DNA of 64,000 nucleotides, taken from the NCBI GenBank assembly GCA_963738615.1, contig CAVTXI010000012.1, positions 1,736,001 through 1,800,000 of the forward strand. The letters run 5' to 3'. The notes beneath the pieces were generated by a model. The model was not told the DNA's origin, did no database searches, and saw only the letters and a program-made list of their open reading frames with translations. This stretch comes from CAVTWY01 sp963738615. GTDB lineage: Bacteria > Pseudomonadota > Gammaproteobacteria > Burkholderiales > Burkholderiaceae_C. Shown piece by piece: positions 18,897-27,350 of the stretch (the first letter of the stretch is position 1; the number at the start of each line of letters is the position of its first letter). The position numbers and the translations under genes were made by a program.

Positions 18897-20158
18897 TCAG
18901 TTGCGCGCCTTCGGCACCTGCATGCCCTGCTTCACCTGATGCGGTGCGCCCTTGGCGGACGGGCGCACGTCGAAGTCGAAGATCGCGCGCGGGATGTAGA
19001 TCGTCGAACACGCGTTCGGGAATATCGACCACGCCCGACAGCCGCCCTTCGACCGGCGCGGTGCCGAGAATCATGTAGGCCTGGATATCGGTATAGCCGA
19101 ACTTCATCAGGTAATCGATCGCGTGGTTGCATGCGTTCGCATACGCCAGGCCCGAGTCGAGGTAATGCTGCTTGCCGCTCGAATCGACCGACACGCCCGA
19201 GAACGCGATCCACTCCGAGTACTGCGGATCGCGGTTGCCCGGCAGGAAGACCGCGTTCTCCTTCACGCCGTACTTCGCCATGCCGCCCTTGATCAGGTCG
19301 ACATGCAGGTCCATGAAGCCGCCCATCTCGATCGCGCCGCAGAACGTGATCTCGCCGTCGCCCTGCGAGAAGTGCAGGTCGCCGAACGAGAGGTTCGCGC
19401 CCTTGCACGAACACCGGATAGAACACGCGGCTGCCCGCGGTGAGGTTCTTGATGTCCTGGTTGCCGCCGTTTTCGCGCGGCGGCGCGGTGCGCGCGGCTT
19501 CCTTCGCTACGCGGTCGAAGTCGGCGCCTTTCAACGACCCGAGGATCGCGCTGTCGGGCAGTGGCGGCAGCGCCAGCGGCGGCACACGCATCGGGTCGGT
19601 CGCGATCAGACGCGGTTTCGCGCTTGGTCCACTTGCGCCAGCAGGTCGTGCGACGGCGCGGTGCCCATCAGGCCCGGATGGTGGATGCCGGTGTAGGACA
19701 GCTCGGGCACATGGCGCGAACGTTGCGATGTCGCCGCGGAAGTCCCAGATCACCTTGTACGCGTCGGGAAAGCGCTCGACGAGGAAGCCGCCGCCGTTGC
19801 TCTTCGCGAAGACGCCGGTGTAGCCCCAGCCCTGGCCCGAAAGCGGGCCCGAGTCCTCCTGGTCGCAGGCGTCGATCTCGAGGATGTCGACGATCAGCAG
19901 GTCACCGGGCTCGGCACCTTCGACATGGAAGGGGCCCGACAGCACGTGCACGCCGGCCAGCGGCGCATGGCGCACGTCTTCGGCCGAGTCGTCGTTCTTG
20001 ATCGCGCCGTCGAACCACTCGCGGCAGTCGGCGCGAAAGGTCGTGCCGGGCTTGATCGTCACCGCGGCCGGGATGTCGGGGTGCCAGCGGTTGTGGCCAA
20101 CGTGCTTCTGCTGAGTGAACTTCTTGGTGTTGTCGAGGGGAAAGAGGTTTTGGGGCAT
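18897..20158 (-). CDS. fmdA: Formamidase / acetamidase (four frame breaks)
   Basis: Hydrolyses formamide (or acetamide) to the acid and ammonia in the cytoplasm. The ATG at 20158 opens MPQNLFPLDNTKKF; LSGPFHVEGAEPGDLL, QGWGYTGVF, ELSYTGIHHPGLMGTAPS, GDLHFSQGDGEITFCGAIEM and the C-terminal VKQGMQVPKARN are strong FmdA family blocks. Frame changes lie near 19720, 19625, 19400 and 19010. Three fit one extra base and one fits two bases or one missing base. About 418 residues when repaired, close to the usual 409. Middle gene of fmdB-fmdA-amiS-fmdB. Confidence 0.88.
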
Positions 20159-20263
20159 GACCAATCCTTTCGTGCATCGAGATGCAGACCGTTCCGGAAG
20201 GCGGAACACCTGGTGGACCGCGCGCGTGTCGCGGCCCGCTCCCTGGCGAGCCGTCGCGACGGT

Positions 20264-20554
20264 TCAGGGCCGCGGCAGATTCAGCATCGCCGGATGGAAC
20301 GCGCCACGCCTCGTGCCTGGGCCCGCGGCGGGCAGCGACGTCACGACCTCCGGCTCGTAACGACTCTTGTCGGCGTGTCTCGATCGCCGCGTGCCACGCG
20401 CTGCGCGAGGCGTTGCGGATCCGGGCCGCTGTGATCACGCGCGACGGCGGGCTTGCCGCAAAGCTTGCACGGCACCGTGTCGGGCGCAGTGCCGAGCGGT
20501 CGCATGATCTCGAAGGGATCCGTCGGACGGACACCGGTATTCGTAGAGCGCCAT
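20264..20554 (-). CDS. fmdB: FmdB-type zinc-ribbon protein (upstream copy, three frame breaks)
   Basis: The start MALYEYRCPSDG at 20554 follows an AAAGGA ribosome site. The next pieces are DPFEIMRPLGTAPDTVPCKLCGKPA, then VITAARIRNASRSAWHAAIE, YEPEVVTSLP and AFHPAMLNLPRP with the stop at 20264-20266. Each junction is one extra base. The repaired protein has about 95 residues with a C-x2-C second half-ribbon; the first half has a single Cys (CPSDG), so it is an incomplete zinc site compared with the downstream copy. First gene of the amide operon. Confidence 0.7.
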
Positions 20555-20580
20555 GGGGCTGTCCTTTCTTCTGCGGTCGG

Positions 20581-20599
20581 TGCAGCCACGCGCCGGCCA
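20581..20599 (-). promoter_or_regulatory. Weak sigma-54-like promoter upstream of the amide operon
   Basis: Read on the minus strand, TGGCCGGCGCGTGGCTGCA keeps the GG-N10-GC spacing of -24/-12 promoters, placing the start point about 20 bases before the ATG at 20554. The -12 box is TGGC rather than TTGC. Nitrogen-linked amide genes are often sigma-54 dependent, but the match is poor and could be chance in GC-rich DNA. Confidence 0.22.
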
Positions 20600-20699
20600 T
20601 TCTTCCGGCAGGTTCCTCGATGCGACTCTTGGCCGGAAGATGCAGCAATGCTCGGCGCATGAGGTGCGCGCCGAAACCCTCACGGTGATGAAGAAGGCA

Positions 20700-20715
20700 T
20701 CACCCTGTTGGGTGA
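20700..20715. promoter_or_regulatory. Perfect dyad, candidate operator A upstream of the amide operon
   Basis: TCACCC-TGTT-GGGTGA, perfect 6-base arms with a 4-base spacer, about 150 bases upstream of the fmdB start. A close second copy follows at 20723-20740, centre-to-centre 24 bases. Paired symmetric sites in an otherwise empty 473-base gap suggest a regulator binding site. Confidence 0.45.
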
Positions 20716-20722
20716 GCACGAC

Positions 20723-20740
20723 CTCATCCTGATGGGTGAG
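20723..20740. promoter_or_regulatory. Imperfect dyad, candidate operator B
   Basis: CTCATCC-TGAT-GGGTGAG, 7-base arms with one G-T mismatch, the same consensus (YTCAYCC-TGWT-GGGTGAG) as operator A. Confidence 0.4.
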
Positions 20741-20839
20741 CGCGGCTGGCAGGCGAGAGCAACGCGGTGCCGTTGGTGACACGACGGAATCATGAGTGAG
20801 ATGAAGCCGCAACGATGGTCATGAGCCGGCTCCGAAAAC

Positions 20840-20856
20840 GTTTCCCGACGGGAAAC
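20840..20856. promoter_or_regulatory. Perfect dyad between the amide operon and the small membrane protein gene
   Basis: GTTTCCC-GAC-GGGAAAC, perfect 7-base arms with a 3-base spacer. No T-run follows. The core differs from operators A and B, so it may serve the gene at 21028. Nothing else was recognised in 20555-21027. Confidence 0.35.
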
Positions 20857-21027
20857 AGCGCCGCGCTTTCATCAGAACCGATGACACGTCCTACCGATGG
20901 TGGAAGACGATGTCCTGTTTGCGTGCCTCAATCCGTCCGTCCTGATGGATAGCGCAGCAACGTCCCGTCGATGTCCGATGGGTGCGCGAAGGCTGGCTAT
21001 GCAGCGTCAGGATGAAGGGAACGCCCA

Positions 21028-21390
21028 ATGAACAGCCACACGTCCAATCCGCTCGACCTTGCCGACGAAGGTCGTCGAATGACCGGTTCGCGCGCGCGTC
21101 GCGTCGACCGGCCTGCCAACACGAAGTCGCTGGCAGCACGCAAAAGCAGCACGGTCTGGTTCGTCGCCATCGCCGCGCTCGTCAGCCTGGCGAGCGTGGG
21201 CATCGTGGCCATGGTGCAGGAAGAGATGCCGCGCAGCAAGGCGGCTGCGGTCGCGACGACTGAGGCAACGAAGGACAATGCGCCAGCGTTCATCCCTGCC
21301 GCCATCGACCACGGCGTGATCGCGCCTGACGCACCCTCGGCGGGCGAAGCCGAGACGGTGGAGGCGTCGATCGGGGCTTACGAGCGTTAA
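21028..21390 (+). CDS. Small single-helix membrane protein of unknown function
   Basis: 120 residues with a basic N-terminal 45 residues, one membrane helix (WFVAIAALVSLASVGIVAMV) and an Ala/Glu-rich tail, so probably type II with the tail outside. It ends in ASIGAYER, encoded by a 24-base string that is repeated inverted at 42807-42830. No family recognised. It is convergent with the exonuclease gene, 4 bases apart. Confidence 0.55.
   Translation: MNSHTSNPLDLADEGRRMTGSRARRVDRPANTKSLAARKSSTVWFVAIAALVSLASVGIVAMVQEEMPRSKAAAVATTEATKDNAPAFIPAAIDHGVIAPDAPSAGEAETVEASIGAYER
21363..21386. repeat. 24-base dispersed repeat, copy 1
   Basis: GGCGTCGATCGGGGCTTACG plus AGCG, ending the gene at 21028-21390. 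The exact reverse complement lies at 42807-42830. Both copies sit at the 3' end of a coding region and encode ASIGAYER. Confidence 0.7.
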
Positions 21391-21394
21391 GGCA

Positions 21395-23587
21395 TCAATA
21401 CTGAACCCGCGCGTACTGCGACTTCTTCGACGCCTCGATCGCCTGCCCCAGCGTCGTGATGCCCTGCGCCTCGAGCAGCGGGATCATCTTCAGGAACACC
21501 TCGGCGGTCACCATCGCGTCGCCTAAAGCGGTGTGACGGCCCAGCACCTCGACACCCAGGCGCTGCGCGATGGCTTCGAGTTTGTGCGTCTCTTGTTGCG
21601 GATGCAGGATCGGCGACAGCAGCAGCGTGTCGAGCACCGGGTGTTCGAAGCGCACGCCGGTGCGCGCTTCCTTCAATTGCAGGAACCGCATGTCGAAGGC
21701 GGCGTTGTGGCCTACCAGCACGGTGTCTTCTGCGAAGGCATGGAAAGCGGGCAGTACGGTGTCGATCGTGGGCTGGCCCTCGAGCATCGGCGGCGTGATG
21801 CCGTGGATGGCGATGCCGGCTTCGGGCAGGCTGCGTTTGGGGTCGACGAGTTGTTCGAAGACTTCTTGTCGGCGCAGCTTGCCGCCGACGATGCGCGTGG
21901 CGCCGATCTGAATGATCTCGTCGCCTTCGCTGGGTTGCAGGCCGGTGGTTTCGGTGTCGAAGACGGTGTAGGTCAACTCGGCGAGGCGGCGATCGGCCAG
22001 GGCCAGGGTCTGCTCGGTGGTCTTGAAGAGGTCGAAGTCGTAGTACTCGGGGCGACCCTCGGGCAGGTCATGTAGGTCCGTGCGCGATGCGGCATGCGCT
22101 TCTTCGCTGACGTCGGCCAGCGGCAACAGGAAGCGGAAGAACGCGGCTTGGCGCACGCGTTCGCGCTCGAACCAGAAGGCGCCGCCATGGCGCTCGACAA
22201 CGTCGCGCACGGTCACGGGGATTGATTCGGCGCCCACGCGCAGGGTGTCGGTCTCCCAGCCGATGACGGTTTCGGTGCTCATCGATCGGCCCAACCACAA
22301 CAGGTCAAGCCGCGCGCGTACGCTTTGCGCCTGCCGCTCGACGCCAAGCCGCAGCCGCACGTGATCCACGTCTTGTTCTTCACGCAGGCGCTGCGCCAGC
22401 GCGGCCAGGACCTCGACGACGGAGAAGCTGTCGACGTTGACCCAGATCGCGTTGTCGACGTCCTCGAGGCCAGCCTTCACGCCCGACGCGGCTTCGATGC
22501 GGCGCGACGCGGCCTCGACCAGGTCGGCACCCAACATCGGCTCGAGCGGCCAGCGCGTCTTCATCGTCTGCGTGGTGTGCGTGGCCAGGTCGCGGATGCG
22601 CTGCGTCATCGTCGCGGCTTCGTCGCGCACCACGGCCTGGAAGCGGCCGCGCGTGTCGACGTCGAGCGCCGGGTCGTCGAGGATCTCGACGGCGGCCTGC
22701 AGGTTGCCCAGCGAAGCGCGGCTGGCTTCGGTCAGCGCGTGCAGCATGCGGTCGCGGCCGATTTCGTCGGCGAAGTCGCGCGTGATGTTGTCGAGCATGA
22801 GCACGAAGCCGGCGATCGAGGTTTCGCTGTTTCGGCGATGCCGACCGCGCGCACGGGCGGCGAGTTGCACCCGCAGCAACTGCCCACCTTTCGTGCTGGT
22901 CACGAACTGGGTCTGCGGATGCGCGGCGCCGCGCGCGATGCGCTGGCGCAAAGCTTCGAGTGCATGCGCGATCAAGCGTCGATCGAGCACGGCGTAGATC
23001 GAGCGCCCCAACCCGATCAGCTCGGCACCGCCGGACACGTCGGGGGCATCCGACAGCAGGCGGAACTGCAACCGCGCGCGGTTGTTGTAGAGCAGGACGC
23101 GGCCGTCGAGGTTGCACACCACCACGCTTTGCGTCAGCTCGCTCATCAGCGCGGCCAGGCGCTCGCGTTCTTCGCTGACATCGCGCGCGGCTTCGGCAAC
23201 CTTGGCGTCGAAGCCGGCCTTCATCGCGATGCGCTGCGCGATCAGCCCATTGACTGCACCGGCCAACGCGCGTTCGCCGCCGCTGCCGGCCACCGGCAGT
23301 TCGCGGTCGACGCCGCTCTTGACCATCACATCGACTTCTTCGGCCAAGCGGCCGATCGGCGCGGCGTAACGCTGCCACGCCCAGCGCGCGAGCGCGCCAC
23401 CCACGAACGACAACCCCATCCACGCGAGCACCACCGGCGGCAGGTGCGGCTCGATCTGCGGCCACAGCGCGGCGCGTGCGGCGTCATCGAAGTTGCCCCA
23501 CAGGATCGCGCCGGCCGCGACGAGCACGATCGCCAGCAGCACCGCTGGCGCGAGCATCACCGCGATCGCACGTATGTCGATCTTCAT
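21395..23587 (-). CDS. Membrane PAS/degenerate-kinase protein fused to a DnaQ-type 3'-5' exonuclease
   Basis: 730 residues, intact. Two membrane helices (about residues 8-30 and 48-70), a HAMP-like stretch, a PAS-like segment (VVVCNLDGRVLLYNNRAR, about 160-180) and a kinase-like helical region (about 280-460) that lacks an HELRTP-type phospho-His. The last 200 residues are a DEDDh exonuclease: FDTETTGLQPSEGDEIIQIG, VGHNAAFDMRFLQ and HTALGDAMVTAEVF. It should cleave 3' ends of nucleic acid, but it is tethered to the membrane with a sensor front end. Last gene of the unit kinase-regulator-exonuclease; its ATG lies 11 bases after the regulator's stop. Confidence 0.88.
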   Translation of the reverse strand: MKIDIRAIAVMLAPAVLLAIVLVAAGAILWGNFDDAARAALWPQIEPHLPPVVLAWMGLSFVGGALARWAWQRYAAPIGRLAEEVDVMVKSGVDRELPVAGSGGERALAGAVNGLIAQRIAMKAGFDAKVAEAARDVSEERERLAALMSELTQSVVVCNLDGRVLLYNNRARLQFRLLSDAPDVSGGAELIGLGRSIYAVLDRRLIAHALEALRQRIARGAAHPQTQFVTSTKGGQLLRVQLAARARGRHRRNSETSIAGFVLMLDNITRDFADEIGRDRMLHALTEASRASLGNLQAAVEILDDPALDVDTRGRFQAVVRDEAATMTQRIRDLATHTTQTMKTRWPLEPMLGADLVEAASRRIEAASGVKAGLEDVDNAIWVNVDSFSVVEVLAALAQRLREEQDVDHVRLRLGVERQAQSVRARLDLLWLGRSMSTETVIGWETDTLRVGAESIPVTVRDVVERHGGAFWFERERVRQAAFFRFLLPLADVSEEAHAASRTDLHDLPEGRPEYYDFDLFKTTEQTLALADRRLAELTYTVFDTETTGLQPSEGDEIIQIGATRIVGGKLRRQEVFEQLVDPKRSLPEAGIAIHGITPPMLEGQPTIDTVLPAFHAFAEDTVLVGHNAAFDMRFLQLKEARTGVRFEHPVLDTLLLSPILHPQQETHKLEAIAQRLGVEVLGRHTALGDAMVTAEVFLKMIPLLEAQGITTLGQAIEASKKSQYARVQY

Positions 23588-23597
23588 GAGTCGAGCT

Positions 23598-23970
23598 TCA
23601 TGCAGCCAGCATCTCGCGCACCTTCGCCGCCAGTTCCTGCGTCGCGAACGGCTTCGTCATGTACGCGTCGGCGCCCACGCCCAGGCCCTGCGCCACATCG
23701 GTGTCGCGGCCCTTGGCGGTGAGCATGAGGATCTTCACGCCCGCCAACGACTTCGTCGGCGCGCACCGCCTGCGCAACCTCGAAGCCGGTCTTGCCCGGC
23801 ATCATCACGTCGAGCAACACAAGGTCGGGTTTTTCGCGGCGGATGGCATCCAGCGCTTGAACGCCGTCGCGCGCGACGATCACCAGGTGGCCTTCGCGCT
23901 TCATCAGGTATTCGAGCGAGATCAGGATGTTGGGTTCGTCGTCGGCGACGAGTACTTTCTTCTGGCTCAT
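23598..23970 (-). CDS. Single-domain response regulator (one frame break)
   Basis: About 123 residues, receiver domain only: VLVADDEPNIL acidic pair, phospho-acceptor in LVLLDVMMPGKTG, then after one extra base near 23750 KILMLTAKG and the conserved Lys in YMTKPF. No output domain. It overlaps the start of the SSS-kinase gene's stop (ATGA-type, 23967-23970), so it is the immediate partner of that kinase. CrbR-type partners normally carry a LuxR domain, which is absent here. Confidence 0.88.
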
Positions 23971-26690
23971 GACGCGGTCTCCTTCTGGCTCGCTTGCGTG
24001 GTTGCGACGGCGTCGTGCGTCGGCTTCGGCACCTCACGGTGCTGCCATGGCAGAAAGAAGACGAAGCAGCTACCCGGCCCCGGCCGCGAATCGATCCACA
24101 GCTGACCCCCGAAGTGCTGGACGATCTGCCGGCTGATCGGCAGGCCCAGCCCCGTGCCCTGCGGCCGGTGCGACGCTTCGCCGCCCTGGCGAAACTTCTC
24201 GAAGATGACCTCGCGCTGCGCGGGCGGCACGCCGGAGCCGTTGTCCTGCACTTCGACCGTGACGCCGTGCGCGTCATGCAGCAGGCGCACGTTCACCCGC
24301 CCCTGCCCCGCCGGCACGAACTTCGCGGCGTTCGACAGCAGGTTCATCACGACCTGCGTCAGGCGGTCTTCGTCCGCACGCAGCCGCGGCACATCGCCCG
24401 ACGGCAGATGCAGCTCGACGGTCGCGCCCTTCTCGCGGAACAGCTCGCCGGTCGCGGTCACGGCCTGCTTCAGCAGCGCGCGCAGGTCGATGTCGTTGTT
24501 GCGCCACTCAGCGTGGCCCGACTCGATCTTCGCCATGTCGAGCACCTGGTTCACCAGCCGCGACAGGCGCTGCGTTTCGGCGACGACGATGTCGAGGAAC
24601 TCGCTGCGCTGCGCGGGCGGCATTGCGGGGTCGTCGCGCATCAATTCGGCCAACGCGCGGATCGACGTGAGCGGCGTGCGCAACTCGTGCGTCACCGACG
24701 ACATGAAGTCGTCCTTCAGCTTGTCGATGCTCGCCAACTGCTCGTTCAGGCGGCGCAGCTCGCTGGCCTCTTCGACGATGTCGATCACATCGCGCATGTC
24801 CAGCGTCTCTTCCTCGGCAACGCTGCCCACCATCACACGCGCCGACGCGCTGCCGATGGCGCCGGCCAGTTGCCGTTCGGCAAACTCGACCAGCCTTGCA
24901 TCAGCGGGTGCGTCGTCAATGCGTGCATAACCCAGCCGCTGCGCGTGTTGCGCGAAGACGGCCTTCGCGCGGTCGGCGCCGAGGAAGCGGCCGACGAGCT
25001 GACGCAGCCGCACCGCGTCGACCTTGCCACGCCAGAAGAAACGTTCGCTGGCCGCGCGCTCGAACACGTCGACAAACAGGTGCGCCTGCCCGGCCTCGCG
25101 CGCCGACGGCGGCCGCGCCAGCGACACCAGCACGTACAGCCCGCCGTTGGCGAGCAGCGTCCACAGCAGCGCATGGCTGAGGTTGTCGAGCCCGATCAGG
25201 CCGAACAGCTGCTCGGGCTTCGTCCACGCCAGCCCGAGCAGGCCTTCGCGCACGAACGCATCGGAGATCCACCCCGACTTCGCGATCGACGGCAACATCA
25301 GCGTGTAGGCCCACAGCAGCGCGCCGGCAGCCAGCCCGGCCAGTGCGCCGTTGCGCGTGCCGCCCTTCCAGAACATGCCGCCCAGCAGCGCGGGCGCGAA
25401 CTGCGCCACCGCGGCGAAGCTGATCAGGCCGATGCTGACCAGCGCATAAGCCTCGCCCGCGACGCGGAAGTACACGTAGCCCAGCAGCAGCAACACCACG
25501 ATCACCGCGCGGCGGATCGCGAGCAGCACACCGGTCAGTTCGCGGTCGTGTCCTTTGACGTGCAGGCGCTCGAGCAGCAGCGGCAGCACAAGGTCGTTGC
25601 ACACCATCGTCGACACCGCGATCGCTTCGACGATCACCATGCCCGTGGCCGCCGACAGGCCGCCGACGAAGGCCGCGAGCGCGAGCCACGATGCGCCTTG
25701 CGACAGCGGCAGCGTCAACACAAAGGTCTCCGGGTTCGCGCGACCGACGCCGAACAACAGAAGGCCACCGACGGCGATCGGCAGCACGAAGACGTTGATC
25801 GCCAGCAGGTACGCGGGGAAGGCCCATGACGCGCGGCGAAGGTGGCGTTCGTCGACGTTCTCGACCACCATCACCTGGAACTGCCGCGGCAGCAGGATGA
25901 CCGACAACGCGGCCAGCAACATCAACGCGAACCACTGCGCATAACCAAAGGTCTGTGTCGGCGCGTTCAACACGCGCGCGATGTCGGGCACCGCATTCGC
26001 GCGCGCGAACAGATCGCCCGGCCCGGCATAGATGCCCCAGACGACGAAGGCACCGACCGCGACAAACGCGATCAGCTTCACCACCGACTCGACTGCGATC
26101 GCCGCGACCATGCCTTCGTGTCGCTCGGTGCTGTCGAGGTGGCGCGTGCCGAAGGCGATGGTGAACCCCGCCAGCAGCAGCGCGATGTAGAGCGTGGTGT
26201 CGCTCCACCACGCGCCGCCGCTGCTTTGCGCACCGGTCAGCACTTCGTAGCCGCTGGCGATGGCCTTGAGCTGAAGCGCCACGTACGGCACCACGCCCAC
26301 CAGCGCGATCAACGTCACCAGGCCCGCCAGGAGACGGCTTTTGCCGTAGCGGCTGGCGATGAAGTCGGCGATCGATGTGATGCGGTAGCGCCGCGCGATG
26401 CGGACCATCTTGCGCAGCACCACCCACGCCAGCACCATCGCGAGCGTGGGGCCGAGGTAGATCGGCAGAAACCACAACCCCGTGCTCGCGGCGCGGCCGA
26501 CGCTGCCGAAGTAGGTCCACGCCGTGCAGTACACGCCCATCGACAACGCGTAGACCCAGGCGTTGCCGATGACCGACCGGCCGGCGGCAGCGCGCCGGTC
26601 GGCCCACGCAGCGATGGCGAAAAGCGCGGCCAGATAGAGGAACGACGCGGTGATGACGACGCCGGGCGCGATCGTGGTGGGTGCGGTCAT
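23967..26690 (-). CDS. Sodium/solute symporter-histidine kinase fusion, CrbS/CbrA-like
   Basis: 907 residues, intact. The first about 500 residues are an SSS-family transporter (WTYFGSVGRAASTG, SIADFIASRYGKS, LPRQFQVMVVENVDERHLRRA), followed by a linker of about 150 residues and a full kinase: H-box VTHELRTPLTSIRAL, N-box MNLLSNAAKF, DNGSGVP, FEKFRQ and GTGLGLPI. In CrbS/CrbR systems of gamma- and betaproteobacteria such a kinase controls acetyl-CoA synthetase and acetate use. The ActP gene and a CBS/DUF294 gene nearby support an acetate role. It starts as an ATGA overlap with the small membrane protein before it. Confidence 0.9.
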   Translation of the reverse strand: MTAPTTIAPGVVITASFLYLAALFAIAAWADRRAAAGRSVIGNAWVYALSMGVYCTAWTYFGSVGRAASTGLWFLPIYLGPTLAMVLAWVVLRKMVRIARRYRITSIADFIASRYGKSRLLAGLVTLIALVGVVPYVALQLKAIASGYEVLTGAQSSGGAWWSDTTLYIALLLAGFTIAFGTRHLDSTERHEGMVAAIAVESVVKLIAFVAVGAFVVWGIYAGPGDLFARANAVPDIARVLNAPTQTFGYAQWFALMLLAALSVILLPRQFQVMVVENVDERHLRRASWAFPAYLLAINVFVLPIAVGGLLLFGVGRANPETFVLTLPLSQGASWLALAAFVGGLSAATGMVIVEAIAVSTMVCNDLVLPLLLERLHVKGHDRELTGVLLAIRRAVIVVLLLLGYVYFRVAGEAYALVSIGLISFAAVAQFAPALLGGMFWKGGTRNGALAGLAAGALLWAYTLMLPSIAKSGWISDAFVREGLLGLAWTKPEQLFGLIGLDNLSHALLWTLLANGGLYVLVSLARPPSAREAGQAHLFVDVFERAASERFFWRGKVDAVRLRQLVGRFLGADRAKAVFAQHAQRLGYARIDDAPADARLVEFAERQLAGAIGSASARVMVGSVAEEETLDMRDVIDIVEEASELRRLNEQLASIDKLKDDFMSSVTHELRTPLTSIRALAELMRDDPAMPPAQRSEFLDIVVAETQRLSRLVNQVLDMAKIESGHAEWRNNDIDLRALLKQAVTATGELFREKGATVELHLPSGDVPRLRADEDRLTQVVMNLLSNAAKFVPAGQGRVNVRLLHDAHGVTVEVQDNGSGVPPAQREVIFEKFRQGGEASHRPQGTGLGLPISRQIVQHFGGQLWIDSRPGPGSCFVFFLPWQHREVPKPTHDAVATTQASQKETAS

Positions 26691-26923
26691 GTCGACGCCT
26701 TGTCCTGCGGCGCCGCATCGGCGCGGGACGCATCGACATCCACATCGTCGTCATCGTGCGAGCCGCCGCGGCGCTCGACCACCACAGCCAGCAGCACGAT
26801 CAGCAGTGCCCACCACGCGAACACCAGCGGGGCGTTCGACGACCACAAGGCCAGCAGCGGAAAGTCGAACAGCATCCAACCCGCGAATGCGAGCGCGATC
26901 AGGCGTTGGACGCGCAGGGTCAT
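26687..26923 (-). CDS. Small two-helix membrane protein
   Basis: 78 residues. Two membrane helices (LIALAFAGWMLFDFPLLALW and LVFAWWALLIVLLAVVV) followed by a very acidic tail (DDDDVDVD). The start MTLRVQRL at 26923. The stop overlaps the kinase start (ATGA). Small hydrophobic proteins of this kind commonly precede SSS transporters and kinases; it may help assemble or gate the kinase's transporter domain. Confidence 0.7.
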   Translation of the reverse strand: MTLRVQRLIALAFAGWMLFDFPLLALWSSNAPLVFAWWALLIVLLAVVVERRGGSHDDDDVDVDASRADAAPQDKAST

Positions 26924-26948
26924 CGGCGACGTTCCGGGCGCAACCGCA

Positions 26949-27350
26949 TCAGTGCTTCCATCCGCGCAAGCCGCGGCGCTCTTCGAACGCCTGGAAGTCG
27001 CGGTCACGGTGCAGCAGCAGGTAGTCGTTGCGGATGCAGAACGTGGCGACGAGGACGTCAATGCCGCTGCGCACGGTGATGCCGCCCTTGCGCAAGTCGC
27101 GGTAATGCTGTGCGGCCTCGAGCGCGCAATCGGCGTCCGAAGCCACTTCGATGTCGAGCCTTGTCATCAGCGCTTGCGCCTGGCGCAGATCACGCTCGTG
27201 GCGAAAACCGCGCAGCACTTCGAACAGCACCAGATCAGGTACGACGATGCGCGTGTCGCCTTCGTAGAGCATGCGCCGCAGCACATCGCGCGCCGGGTTG
27301 GCGTTGCCGTTGAAGAAGTCGATCCAGACGCTGGAGTCAGCGACGACCAC
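26949..27350 (-). CDS. vapC: PIN-domain toxin, VapC family
   Basis: 133 residues. Acidic active-site candidates: Asp in ADSSVWIDFF, Glu in LVLFEVLRG, Asp in GIDVLVATFC, and Asp in LLHRDRDFQ. VapC toxins are RNases that cut tRNA or rRNA until bound by VapB. It overlaps the antitoxin gene by 14 bases, the usual arrangement. Located between the CBS/DUF294 gene and the small protein ahead of the SSS-kinase. Confidence 0.9.
   Translation of the reverse strand: MVVADSSVWIDFFNGNANPARDVLRRMLYEGDTRIVVPDLVLFEVLRGFRHERDLRQAQALMTRLDIEVASDADCALEAAQHYRDLRKGGITVRSGIDVLVATFCIRNDYLLLHRDRDFQAFEERRGLRGWKH

Noticed and set aside
20581..20599. Strong sigma-54 promoter claim for the amide operon
   Set aside because: Only GG-N10-GC spacing is right and the -12 box is off consensus; kept as a low-confidence feature, not as a finding.
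22325..23722. 465-codon plus-strand ORF opposite the exonuclease fusion
   Set aside because: Shadow frame with biased composition and no domain.
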